Assembly: GCF_022179405.1 (NCBI RefSeq)
Contig: NZ_BPQT01000034.1
Location: 1-45,007 of the forward strand
DNA from: Methylobacterium marchantiae
GTDB lineage: Bacteria; Pseudomonadota; Alphaproteobacteria; Rhizobiales; Beijerinckiaceae
DNA: 45,007 nt
Direction: 5' to 3'
The notes under the pieces are model-generated. The model was not told the origin of the DNA. It worked only from the letters and a program-made list of their open reading frames with translations, and did not search any database. The translations under genes were made by a program, and so were the position numbers. Each line of letters starts with the position of its first letter. Within the stretch, counting starts at the first letter, position 1. Positions 1 to 8,036 of this stretch are shown here, one piece after another.

Positions 1-271
1 AGAGCATTGGCCGGTCGCCGGTCGCCCGCAGACGTACCACCTGGGCGGTGCCGACCGCATCGGCGATGAGCGAAGCGGCCAGGGTCGAACTCGCTCACGG
101 CCCTGCGGGTGCTCACCGCCCTCGGCGCGGCCTTTCCCGGTCGCAGCCCGACCATCGCCGACATCTTCAACAACCAAACCGTAGCGACCCTGGCCGCTTC
201 GCTCATCGCCGATGCGGTCGGCACCGCCCAGGTGGTACGTCTGCGGGCGACCGGCGACCGGCCAATGCTCT
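1..271. repeat. 87-bp perfect inverted repeat at the left edge (probable fold-back artefact)
   Basis: Bases 1-87 are the exact reverse complement of bases 185-271, with a 97-base loop (88-184). The right arm lies inside good NRPS coding sequence. The left arm breaks that reading frame immediately before the conserved carrier-protein motif. A perfect repeat of coding sequence in inverted orientation at the very edge of the window is more like a library or assembly fold-back at a contig end than a biological hairpin. Everything before base 88 should therefore not be trusted as genomic context. Confidence 0.85.
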
Positions 272-1056
272 ACTGCTTCCCCGGCTTGATGGTGAACACC
301 CGCGAATACGCGCCCCTGGTTCGCCGTCTCGGGCCGGACCAGCCGGTCACCGGCTTCGTCTGCTACTCCCTCACCGATGCCCGCAAGAGCGTGGTCTCGG
401 TGGAGGACATCACCGCGCGTTACGCGGAGATCATCGAGAAGGAGAGTGCCGGTCGCCCCTGCGCGATGCTCGGCTGGTCCTGGGGCGGGGTGCTGGCCTA
501 CGAGGCGGCGCGGATGCTCGGCTCGCGCATCGACCTCGGCTTCGTCGGCATGCTCGACGTCTGCGACATCGATGTCAGCTTCGCCGTCGGCGCCCTGCCG
601 GTGCTGACGCCGGAGCATCGACGCCGCCTTCAGGATAACGTCGCGTCCTGGCTGGAGCGCTCGCCGATGCGGGCCGATTGGGAAGACCTGTTCCGGCGCA
701 TGGACCCGGAACTCCACGAGCAGTTCCTCGCCTATGTGGCGGCGGCCCCCGATCCGCTGCCCCTCGACGGGCCGGGTGTCGGCAGCAAGGAATACGAACT
801 CTGGACCTTCGTCGACAACACGCTGCTGTATCGCCGCTACAGGGCGCAGCCTTTCGATTGCCCGATCCGCGTTTGGCTCGCCGGCAATTCGGTGGAGCGC
901 GGCCTCAATCATGTGGATTGGCAGCGTTACTCGCGTCGGGTCGAGCAAGTGACCGTGATCCCCGGCGTGACTCACCGGGAGATCGTGGACTCCGCGGCCT
1001 TCCACGACAGTTTCGCTGCCTCGCTTCGTCCGGAGGGCGCGCGTGACGGACTTTGA
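88..1056 (+). CDS. Non-ribosomal peptide synthetase C-terminus: carrier protein end plus thioesterase (partial)
   Basis: This is the C-terminal end of a peptide synthetase, which releases the finished product from the carrier domain, probably a siderophore given the neighbours. The frame is open from base 88 and begins N-S-L-T-A-L. The serine (codon 91-93) sits where the phosphopantetheine-bearing Ser of a GG(N/D/H)SL carrier motif is expected. The carrier helix (IADIFNNQTVATLAA) and a linker follow. The alpha/beta-hydrolase thioesterase has the nucleophile elbow GWSWGG at about residues 129-134, a later Asp, and a His in GVTHREI near the end. The ATG-like start at 109 (GTG) is not the true start. 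Upstream sequence is replaced by the inverted repeat at 1-87, so the gene is truncated by the window or contig edge. The product is not identifiable from this fragment. Confidence 0.8.
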   Translation, partial: NSLTALRVLTALGAAFPGRSPTIADIFNNQTVATLAASLIADAVGTAQVVRLRATGDRPMLYCFPGLMVNTREYAPLVRRLGPDQPVTGFVCYSLTDARKSVVSVEDITARYAEIIEKESAGRPCAMLGWSWGGVLAYEAARMLGSRIDLGFVGMLDVCDIDVSFAVGALPVLTPEHRRRLQDNVASWLERSPMRADWEDLFRRMDPELHEQFLAYVAAAPDPLPLDGPGVGSKEYELWTFVDNTLLYRRYRAQPFDCPIRVWLAGNSVERGLNHVDWQRYSRRVEQVTVIPGVTHREIVDSAAFHDSFAASLRPEGARDGL

Positions 1057-1096
1057 GATGAGACGGGGTGCTCGGCCGGCAGAGCCGTCCCTACCG

Positions 1097-1125
1097 CCTC
1101 TCTCTCCCTGCAGGGGAGAGAGAGG
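1097..1125. terminator. Bidirectional hairpin between convergent genes
   Basis: A 12-bp perfect stem (1097-1108 with 1114-1125, pyrimidine-rich CCTCTCTCTCCC) closes a 5-base loop. It sits between the NRPS stop and the convergent acetyltransferase stop. It has no clear T-tract, so it may be a weak or factor-assisted terminator. Confidence 0.55.
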
Positions 1126-1153
1126 TGTGTCATCGCCAGCGCGGCCGGCCGGC

Positions 1154-1933
1154 TCACCCGGCGCCGGGGCTGAGCGAGAACACCATCAGCGTCGGGCTCG
1201 CCGCTTTGACGAAGCCGAGGCCGGAATAGAGCCGCTCCACATGGCCGCCGGCCACGCATTGCAGCATCGTCGCTTCCGCGCCGGCCTGACGGGCGGTGTC
1301 GATCGCCGCCCGCGTGACCAGGGCGCCGAGTCCCTTTCCGCGATGCGTCGCGAGAGTGCCGACATTGTAGAGCCCTGCAAGGCCGCCCGAGCGGTAGACG
1401 GAGGCACAGGCCAATGGAACGCCGTCCTCGCTCACGGTGAGATGGTACGTCTCGACGCCCTCTACCGGCCGGGCATCGCGCAGCACCGGCAGGAAGATGG
1501 CCTCGGCCACCGCGTTGACGCTCTCGTCCTCGTAGAGACCACGGCAGACCGACAGGTAGTCCTCTCCGGGGGCGGTGGACTCGCTTACCGCAAGGGTCAA
1601 TCCCTCCGGCATGGTCGGCGGCAGCACGCTCGTACAATCGCGAATCATCCAGCACGTCGGGAAGGCCGCCTGCAGGTCGGGATGGGCTTCGAGCCTCTCG
1701 CGCTCCTGCTCCCCGCTGACGAGGATGGCCGGGAGGCGGCCACGTTTCGCGGAGGTCGCGCGTATCCAGGCAAGGTCGGTGGTCCCGACGCCGACATTGA
1801 ATCCCGGCTCGGGGATGTCGTTCGACCAGAGATAACGTCCGCCGTCAGGTGTGGTTTCGATGTCCGAGACGTAGCAGCCCGACTGCATCAGGCAATGGGC
1901 ATCGAGCATTTCGCAAAAATCGAATTCTATCAT
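1154..1933 (-). CDS. GNAT-family N-acetyltransferase
   Basis: A 259-residue protein with a C-terminal GNAT fold. The acetyl-CoA pyrophosphate-binding motif A is visible as NVGTLATHRGKGLGALVT at about residues 189-206 (R-G-K-G-L-G), followed by the C-terminal RLYSGLGFVKA segment typical of the family's last helix and strand. The N-terminal 100 residues are not recognised. Acceptor substrate is unknown. It is convergent to the NRPS gene and divergent from the siderophore-uptake operon, so a role in siderophore modification or self-protection is possible but only inferred from position. It is shorter than IucB/RhbD-type hydroxylysine acetylases, so it is not assigned to them. The ATG at 1933 is used. 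Confidence 0.75.
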   Translation of the reverse strand: MIEFDFCEMLDAHCLMQSGCYVSDIETTPDGGRYLWSNDIPEPGFNVGVGTTDLAWIRATSAKRGRLPAILVSGEQERERLEAHPDLQAAFPTCWMIRDCTSVLPPTMPEGLTLAVSESTAPGEDYLSVCRGLYEDESVNAVAEAIFLPVLRDARPVEGVETYHLTVSEDGVPLACASVYRSGGLAGLYNVGTLATHRGKGLGALVTRAAIDTARQAGAEATMLQCVAGGHVERLYSGLGFVKAASPTLMVFSLSPGAG

Positions 1934-2295
1934 GCATTTTCCAATGTATTCGACGTACGAAAAAGACGTGAGGCTGCGCTTTTACAGGGATCGTCACGTG
2001 TTATTCGAGAACGGATAGAGATCATCAAGCCATGTTATCGATGTAACGAAGAGAATGACGGAAAAGTCCCCGTTGCAATCGCTAAAATCTGCAAGCTGGA
2101 TTTCCATGAGGGCGGAGATGCATTCCTATGATCTCCGTGAGTCGGATCTCTGCATGCTCGCTGCGATTCGCCGGCCTTGAAGCTCAGCAGAATGGCAGGC
2201 TCGCGACGTCGGCTTCCCTGGATGGGACGTCGTGGGCGTGGGACCGCGAACATACCGACCCAAGCAATTTTTCGTCAAATCAAATATGTCGAGGA

Positions 2296-2352
2296 AATAA
2301 TTATTCGACAAAATATCTTTGTGTTCATATTTTTCTATATGAATATTATTCA
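2296..2352 (+). promoter_or_regulatory. AT-rich promoter region with two palindromes, candidate iron-responsive operators
   Basis: The 437-base gap 1934-2370 turns sharply AT-rich at about 2270-2370. It contains a perfect 10-bp palindrome AATAATTATT (2296-2305) and an inverted repeat TGAATA-T-TATTCA (2340-2352). Both lie upstream of an iron-siderophore uptake operon, and their AT-rich composition resembles Fur, RirA or Irr operators. No site matches a published consensus exactly, so the identity of the regulator is inference. I see no convincing gene in 1934-2370. Confidence 0.4.
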
Positions 2353-2370
2353 AAGACGCGATCTATCCCA

Positions 2371-2484
2371 ATGAAAGCATTGCAAATCCTGCGCGTTGTA
2401 TTTCCGCTTCTCATCGTCTACGGCCTGCAGTCAATCCGAGGCTCGGCCGCATACCGACCCGCTATCGTGGAGGAGATCCCGTGA
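2371..2484 (+). CDS. Small hydrophobic peptide overlapping the start of the siderophore reductase gene
   Basis: An ATG at 2371 opens a 37-codon frame whose product has a basic start (MKALQILR) and then a hydrophobic stretch (VVFPLLIVYGL) like a signal peptide or single membrane helix. Its TGA stop (2482-2484) overlaps the GTG start of the next gene (2481) as GTGA, a typical translational-coupling arrangement. No strong ribosome-binding site precedes the ATG. It could be a real small membrane protein, a leader peptide coupling translation, or chance. Not recognised as a known family. Confidence 0.35.
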   Translation: MKALQILRVVFPLLIVYGLQSIRGSAAYRPAIVEEIP

Positions 2485-3557
2485 CAGCCATGGCTTCTGA
2501 AGCCCAGGTTCGCCTCGCCGATGCCCGCCGTTACATCGTGGACCTGTGCGAGCATTTCCTCGAACACGACATTCCCGTGTTTCACGAACCGGGCCGCGGC
2601 CGGGTCGAATTCGATATCGGAATCGGCACGCTCGTGGCCGCTGAAGGTCTGCTCGCCCTCAAAGCGGAGGCGACCGACGAGACCTCACTCGCCGTCGTCA
2701 AGTTCATGCTTGCCTCGCATCTCCAGGAACTTCCGGGCGCCACCGATGCATCGATCGTCTGGACCGGCGACGGTTGCGACGACAACACGCTCCCGAGTCT
2801 GCGTGAGGTGTGTGTGAGACGCGTCGTCGATCTCACACCACATATGCGGAGGGTCACCTTCGTCGGCACGGATCTCGAGCGCTACGACGCGTTCGACATG
2901 CACGTCCACGTCATCATCCCGCCCGCCGGCCATGCGCCGCAATGGCCCGTGCCGGGGATCGACGGCATCCCGGTCTGGCCGCAGGGCGAGGGCGCGCCCT
3001 CCATGCGGACCTACACGATCCGCCGCATCGACGTGGCGGCCGGCGAGATCGACATCGATTTCGTCATGCATCACGACGCCGGTCCCGGCGCGTCCTTCGC
3101 AAAGCGTGCCAAGGTCGGTGACACGGTCGGGCTGCTCGGCCCCGGCGGCCGCAGCGTCGGCGAGGCGGAATGGTACTGTCTCGCCGCCGACGAGACCGGC
3201 CTGCCCGCCATCGGCCGCATCCTCGGACGGTTGCCGAGAGAGGCGGCCGGGATCGCGGTGATCGAAGTGGACGGACCGGCCGACGAGCAGGCGCTCGACC
3301 GGCCGGACGGTCTGGAACTGCGCTGGCTTCATCGCAACGGCGCCCCGCCCGGCTCCACCACCCTGCTGGCGGATGCGGTTCGCGCGGTCCCGTTTCCCGG
3401 CGACCGCACGGTCTTCGCCTGGGCCGCGTGCGAGTTCGATGCGTTCAAGGCCCTGCGGGCGCATTGGCGCAAGACCTGTGGCCTCACCCGTGACCAGCAT
3501 CTGGCGGTGGCCTATTGGCGGCGCGGAGCCGACGAAGACGCCAAGGACGAAGGTTGA
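2481..3557 (+). CDS. Siderophore-interacting protein (FAD-dependent ferric-siderophore reductase) with N-terminal DUF2218 domain
   Basis: A cytoplasmic reductase of the SIP/ViuB family that uses a flavin and NAD(P)H to reduce iron in imported ferric siderophores, releasing Fe(II). Residues 1-95 match the small DUF2218 domain often fused to these enzymes. The SIP domain begins near residue 110 (RRVVDLTPHMRRVTF). The flavin-binding RTYTIR motif (R-x-Y-T) is at about residue 177. The C-terminus has the family pattern VFAWAACEFDAFKALR and ends AYWRRG. The GTG start at 2481 is preceded by a strong ribosome-binding site (GGAGGAG, 2469-2475). It heads an operon with an exporter and a ferric-siderophore ABC importer, which fits intracellular iron release. 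Confidence 0.88.
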   Translation: MTAMASEAQVRLADARRYIVDLCEHFLEHDIPVFHEPGRGRVEFDIGIGTLVAAEGLLALKAEATDETSLAVVKFMLASHLQELPGATDASIVWTGDGCDDNTLPSLREVCVRRVVDLTPHMRRVTFVGTDLERYDAFDMHVHVIIPPAGHAPQWPVPGIDGIPVWPQGEGAPSMRTYTIRRIDVAAGEIDIDFVMHHDAGPGASFAKRAKVGDTVGLLGPGGRSVGEAEWYCLAADETGLPAIGRILGRLPREAAGIAVIEVDGPADEQALDRPDGLELRWLHRNGAPPGSTTLLADAVRAVPFPGDRTVFAWAACEFDAFKALRAHWRKTCGLTRDQHLAVAYWRRGADEDAKDEG

Positions 3558-3598
3558 GGCATGTTCCCGGCCAGCGTGATCCCAGGTGGCACTACCCG

Positions 3599-4888
3599 AT
3601 GATGCTCGACCTCTCACCCCTGCGGGCGAGCCGGGGGTTCCAACTGCTCTATGCGGCGCGAGCTGCTTCGTTTCTCGCCTTCGGGGTCCTCGGCGTCGCC
3701 GTCAGCCTGCAGATGTACGTACTGACATCCTCTTCGCTGCAGGTGGCGCTTCTCAACGCCGCCGTGGCCGGGCCGATGGCGTTGGCGCTCATCGTCGGCG
3801 GCTGGCTCGCCGACCGTTACGACCGCCGCGCGGTGATGGTCTGGTCGCGCGCCGCGCATCTCCTCACCATCCTCATCCTCATGGCCAATGCTGCCCTCGC
3901 CGAGCCACTGGTCTGGCCGATCTATGCCGCGGCCGTGGTCGGCGGCTCGACCTTCGGCTTCGGCATGCCGGCAATCATGGCGGCGACCCCGGCGCTCGTC
4001 GGGCGCGAACACCTGTCCGGCGCCGCCGCGCTCACCGCCGTGGCGGCACAGGTCGGCGCCATCGCGGGCCCGTTCCTGGCGGGCGCCATCACCGCCGGGG
4101 CCGGCTTGGTCGCCTGCTACGGCTTCGTTGCGGTCATCTCCGGCATCACCCCGATCGTTCTGGCCTTCCTGCCGTCCCTGCCACCGCTGGCCGAACCCTC
4201 CGCCGGCATAAAGGTCTCCGCACTCGCCGCGGACGAGGCCGGCTTCATGGGGGGATTGCGCTACATCGCGCGTTCGCCCCTGGTGCTGAGCCTGCTGCTG
4301 ATCGATCTCGTCGCCCTGGTCCTCGCCGTGCCCTACGTGCTGCTGCCCGAACTCGCGACCCACGGCCTCGGCGAGGGGCCGGACAGTATCGGCCTGCTCT
4401 ATGCCGCGCCCTCGGTCGGTGCGCTCTTCGGTGCCCTGGGCTCGGGCAGGGCGGGGGTCAGCCCGTTCGCCGGTCGCTGGCTCGTCGCCTGCGTCGCCGT
4501 CTGGGCCTGCGCCTGCATCGCGCTGGGTTTCAGCGACGGCATGGTTCCCGCTCTCATTTGCCTCGCCGCATTGGGTGGCGCGGCGAGCCTCGCCGGTATC
4601 CTGCGTGCCGCCCTGATCCAGCGCGCGACACCAGACGCGATGCTCGGTCGCGTCTCGAGCCTGTGGGTTTTGGAGGAGGCGATCGGGCCCGCCCTCGGCG
4701 GCATGCAGGCGGGGACCACAGCCCATCTCGCCTCCGCCCGGATCGCCATGGTGGCCGGCGGTGGCCTGTGCCTCGCCATCACCGCCGCCATCGCGGCCCT
4801 CACCCCTGCGCTCGGGCGTGCCAGCCTGGCACCGGAGGCGAAGGCACTGCCGGGCAGCGTCGACATGGCTGCAGTCGATGTCCGGTAG
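3599..4888 (+). CDS. entS: MFS transporter, EntS-like siderophore exporter
   Basis: An inner-membrane major facilitator protein of about 429 residues with roughly 12 hydrophobic segments. It follows the enterobactin exporter EntS closely in layout: LSPLRASRGFQLLY at the N-terminus, GGWLADRYDRRAVM (the MFS loop 2-3 motif), ATPALVGREHLSGA after the fourth helix, and AMLGRVSSLW near helix 11. It therefore probably secretes the siderophore made by the truncated NRPS upstream. The in-frame ATG pair at 3599/3602 is chosen because upstream codons encode arginine-rich sequence unlike a membrane protein and because AGGTGG lies 10 bases before. The gap to the previous gene is 41 bases, and its end overlaps the next gene by 11 bases, consistent with one operon. 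Substrate is inferred. Confidence 0.82.
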   Translation: MMLDLSPLRASRGFQLLYAARAASFLAFGVLGVAVSLQMYVLTSSSLQVALLNAAVAGPMALALIVGGWLADRYDRRAVMVWSRAAHLLTILILMANAALAEPLVWPIYAAAVVGGSTFGFGMPAIMAATPALVGREHLSGAAALTAVAAQVGAIAGPFLAGAITAGAGLVACYGFVAVISGITPIVLAFLPSLPPLAEPSAGIKVSALAADEAGFMGGLRYIARSPLVLSLLLIDLVALVLAVPYVLLPELATHGLGEGPDSIGLLYAAPSVGALFGALGSGRAGVSPFAGRWLVACVAVWACACIALGFSDGMVPALICLAALGGAASLAGILRAALIQRATPDAMLGRVSSLWVLEEAIGPALGGMQAGTTAHLASARIAMVAGGGLCLAITAAIAALTPALGRASLAPEAKALPGSVDMAAVDVR

Positions 4889-5774
4889 GCAGGCGGCCGC
4901 GGGATTGGCAGCCTTCCTCCTTCTTTTACTGGGTGCTCTTCCTGTCCGTGCGCAGGGGGGGGCAGCACAGCCCCGCGTCGCTGCCCTCGACTGGAGCGCC
5001 GTGGAACTGCTCCTCGGCCTCGGCATCGTGCCGATCGCGGTGACGCAGCCCGAGAACTACAACCGGACCGTTGTCGCGCCGGCTCTTCCCGAAGGCGTGA
5101 TCGATCTCGGCCTCGTGGTCGAGCCGAACCTCGAATTGCTGGCGAGCCTGAAACCGGACCTGATCCTCGCCAACCCGATCCAGGTTGCGACGCAGGGCGC
5201 CTTCCTGTCGCGCATCGCACCGACGGAAGCGGTTTCCATCGCCAACGCGGCAGGTGACCCCTACGAACGGGCGAAGGCGGAGACCATGCGCATCGCCATG
5301 CGCCTCGGCAGGGTCGAGCAGGCCAGGGCCCTGGAGGCGCGGACCGAGGCGATCCTCGCCGAGGCGGCGGCGAGCGCCTGCCCCGGCGACCGGCGCCCAG
5401 CCTACCTCGTCTGGATCGTCGACCACCGCAACATCGTGGTCTATGGCCGCAGCAGCCTGTTCCAGACGGTGCTCGACCGCCTGCATATCCGGAACGCCTG
5501 GACGGGTGCCAGCAACGCGTCCGGCTTCACGGCGGTGGGGATCGAACAACTCGCAGCCGGCTCGGCGGATGCGCGCATCGTCCATATCGGGCCGATCCGA
5601 TCCGATGCGGCCAAGGCGCTCGCCGGCAGCCTACTCTGGCAGGCCCTTCCGGCGGTGCGGGACCACCATGTCGACGTGCTGGAACCGGTCTGGTTCTACG
5701 GCGGTCTACCTGCCATCGCGCGTTTCGCCGAGCTGATGGCTGGCCTCTCGAAACGGGATTGTCCTCGTGGCTGA
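4878..5774 (+). CDS. Iron-siderophore ABC transporter substrate-binding protein (FecB/FhuD family)
   Basis: A periplasmic binding protein that would capture ferric siderophore and deliver it to the FhuB-like permease encoded next. The start ATG at 4878 gives a 298-residue protein with a Sec signal peptide (AAFLLLLLGALPVRAQ, cleavage near residue 26). No lipobox is seen, so it should be soluble. Family features are RVAALDWSAVELLLGLGI (first strand and helix), LASLKPDLILANP (class III binding-protein domain 1), and a DARIVHIGPI segment in domain 2. Codons upstream of the chosen start read in a different composition. It overlaps the exporter gene by 11 bases and the permease gene by 8. Confidence 0.85.
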   Translation: MSGRQAAAGLAAFLLLLLGALPVRAQGGAAQPRVAALDWSAVELLLGLGIVPIAVTQPENYNRTVVAPALPEGVIDLGLVVEPNLELLASLKPDLILANPIQVATQGAFLSRIAPTEAVSIANAAGDPYERAKAETMRIAMRLGRVEQARALEARTEAILAEAAASACPGDRRPAYLVWIVDHRNIVVYGRSSLFQTVLDRLHIRNAWTGASNASGFTAVGIEQLAAGSADARIVHIGPIRSDAAKALAGSLLWQALPAVRDHHVDVLEPVWFYGGLPAIARFAELMAGLSKRDCPRG

Positions 5775-7785
5775 GGTGAAGCTGGCGGAACCGGGCCTAG
5801 ATGCCCTCTCGTCGCCCCGGTCTCGGATCGGCGGGACGGCACTCCTCATCGGCACGGTGGCTCTCGTCGCGGGGCTCATCACCCTGCGGACACTCACGGC
5901 CGACATGGCGCTCGGGCCCGCGCTGAAGGCGTTGTGGAGCCCCGACCGGAACGACATCGCCCAGCTCGTCCTGCACGAGAGCGTTCTGCCGCGGATCGTC
6001 ACTGCATGGCTCGCCGGTGCCGCCCTCGCTCTGTCGGGGACGGTGCTGCAGCAGGTGCTGCGCAACCCGCTCGCCTCCTCCTCGACGCTGGGCATCTCGG
6101 CGGGCGCGCAGCTCGCTCTGGCGCTGGCCTCCCTGTTCGCGCCCGGCCTGTTCTCACAGGGCAGGGAGGCTGTGGCGCTCTCCGGCTCCGCCCTGGCGGT
6201 GTTCGCGGTCTTCGCGCTGGGGCGTGCCAAGGGCTTTGCCCCCCTCGGGCTGCTGCTGGCCGGCCTCGTGGTCGAACTCTATTGCGGGGCGATCCAGACT
6301 CTCCTCGTCGTCCTGCATCAGGAGCGGCTGTTCGGCCTGTTCATCTGGGGCGCGGGCTCGCTCGCCATGAATGATTGGACCGCCCCGGCCTATCTCGCAC
6401 CCCGCCTCGCGACAGCGGCCATCCTGATGGCGTCGATGGTGCGGCCCCTCGCGGTGCTCGACCTCGACGATGCCAATGCCAGGAGCCTCGGGCTCTCGCT
6501 CGGCCGCATTCGGTTCCTCGCCGTGGCGGTGGCCGTGGCCCTCGGCGGCTTCGTCGTGGCGGGTGTGGGCGTCATCGGCTTCGTCGGCTTCGCCGCGCCG
6601 ATCCTGGTCCGCCTCACCGGCACGCGCACCCTGCGCGACCGCCTCGTCGCCGCGTCGCTCCTCGGCGGGGCCATGCTCTGGCTCACGGATTCGATCGTTC
6701 TCGCGGCGACTCCCATCGTCCAATTGCCGACCGGCGCGCTCGCCGCCCTCGTCGGCGTGCCGATGCTGCTCTGGCTGCTGCCGCGTCTGCGCGGCGTCGG
6801 GTCGCTGCATCATCCGGATCGGGCCGCCTCTGTCCGGATCGCGCGGCCCTGGCGAATGGTCCTCGTGGGCGCTGTCTCGCTCGGCCTTCTCGCAGGCATT
6901 GCCCTGACCCTCGGCCGTGATACGGCCGGCTGGCACTGGAGCGTCGGAGACGGCCTCGAAGAGGTGCTGCCCTGGCGCCTGCCCCGCATCGCCGCGTCCC
7001 TGGCGGCGGGCGCGATGCTGGCCATTGCCGGTACCCTTCTGCAGCGTCTCACAGGCAATCCGCTGGCGAGCCCCGAAGTGCTCGGGATCAGTTCCGGGGC
7101 GGCCCTCGGCCTCGTCGCCGTCACCGTCATCCTCGGGACGCCGGACCGGATGGCGCTGCTCGGCGCCGGCAGCCTCGGTGCGCTCGCGACTCTGGCTGCG
7201 ATCCTGAGGCTCGGCCGTCGCCCCGATACCGTGCCCGAACAGATGCTCCTCGCCGGGATCGGCCTCACCACGGGCTTTGCCGCTCTGCTGACGATCCTGA
7301 TGATCAGCGGAGATCCCTCCGTGGTGATGCTGCTGGGATGGGCGGCGGGCTCCACGGCGCGCGTCACGCCGGAAGACGCCGTGGCCGCTCTCGCGATCCT
7401 CGTCCTGGGGGCCGCCTGCCTTCCGGCGATGACGCGCTGGCTCGACCTCCTGCCCCTCGGCGATCAGACCGGCCGCTCGCTGGGCCTCGATCTGCGGCGC
7501 AGCCGCCTCGCGATTCTCGCGATGGCGGCGATCCTCACCACTGCTGCCACCTTGGTAGCGGGGCCGTTGAGCTTCGTCGGCCTCGTCGCGCCACAAGTGG
7601 CGCGCCTATCGGGCCTCACCCGTGCAGCGCCGCAACTCGCCGGCGCCGCGATCATCGGTGCGCTGATCATGGTCACGGCGGATTTCGTCGGGCGGATGGC
7701 CTTCTTCCCCTACCAGCTCCCCGCCGGATTGGTGGCGACCCTCGTCGGCGGACCCTTCCTGATGTGGTTGCTGGGCCGCCGCTGA
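5767..7785 (+). CDS. fhuB: Fused ferric-hydroxamate-type ABC permease (FhuB-like, two BtuC halves)
   Basis: A 672-residue inner-membrane permease made of two tandem FecCD/BtuC domains, as in FhuB, instead of two separate subunits. Each half shows the family signature: RNPLASSSTLGISAGAQ near residues 99-115 and GNPLASPEVLGISSGAALG near 431-449. Each half also has a VAGPLSFVGLVAPQVAR-like cytoplasmic loop (GVIGFVGFAAPILVR in the first half), which contacts the ATPase. It starts with GTG at 5767 inside the previous gene. No ATP-binding subunit follows. The next gene is a TonB receptor, so the FhuC-type ATPase must be elsewhere, perhaps upstream of the window. Confidence 0.9.
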   Translation: MAEVKLAEPGLDALSSPRSRIGGTALLIGTVALVAGLITLRTLTADMALGPALKALWSPDRNDIAQLVLHESVLPRIVTAWLAGAALALSGTVLQQVLRNPLASSSTLGISAGAQLALALASLFAPGLFSQGREAVALSGSALAVFAVFALGRAKGFAPLGLLLAGLVVELYCGAIQTLLVVLHQERLFGLFIWGAGSLAMNDWTAPAYLAPRLATAAILMASMVRPLAVLDLDDANARSLGLSLGRIRFLAVAVAVALGGFVVAGVGVIGFVGFAAPILVRLTGTRTLRDRLVAASLLGGAMLWLTDSIVLAATPIVQLPTGALAALVGVPMLLWLLPRLRGVGSLHHPDRAASVRIARPWRMVLVGAVSLGLLAGIALTLGRDTAGWHWSVGDGLEEVLPWRLPRIAASLAAGAMLAIAGTLLQRLTGNPLASPEVLGISSGAALGLVAVTVILGTPDRMALLGAGSLGALATLAAILRLGRRPDTVPEQMLLAGIGLTTGFAALLTILMISGDPSVVMLLGWAAGSTARVTPEDAVAALAILVLGAACLPAMTRWLDLLPLGDQTGRSLGLDLRRSRLAILAMAAILTTAATLVAGPLSFVGLVAPQVARLSGLTRAAPQLAGAAIIGALIMVTADFVGRMAFFPYQLPAGLVATLVGGPFLMWLLGRR

Positions 7786-7810
7786 CCATCCAGTCGCGGC
7801 TCCATCGCGC

Positions 7811-7842
7811 GTTTTCAATTGAGCTATTCTAAAGAAAGAATG
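7811..7842 (+). promoter_or_regulatory. Candidate Irr/Fur-type operator before TonB receptor
   Basis: The 250-base gap after fhuB turns AT-rich here. It contains ATTCTAAA (7826-7833), which matches one half of the rhizobial iron control element bound by Irr. An ATTCT..AGAAT inverted repeat with a 6-base spacer starts at the same position (7826-7841). The other half of the Irr consensus is poor, so this is a tentative iron-regulated operator. The location about 200 bases before a siderophore receptor start is consistent. Confidence 0.3.
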
Positions 7843-8036
7843 TGTTCCTGGGGCCACGCCAGCAGAACTTCCACCTTCGCAGTACAACTTCGTCTTGCTG
7901 ACAAAGACGCCGTGTGGATTTGTCTTGGTGAGACGCAATCTTTGTTTTGAATCGTTCTACGCGATGCCCCTGCCGGGAAATCTCGCTCTTTCATGCTCAG
8001 ATGTGCGCTGCATTTTCGACGATCAAGGTCTTCTCT

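Noticed and set aside
1043-2131. Long plus-strand frame opposite the acetyltransferase gene
   Set aside because: Composition is Arg/Gly-rich with no motif, and the antisense frame has a clear GNAT signature. It is a shadow frame of high-GC DNA.
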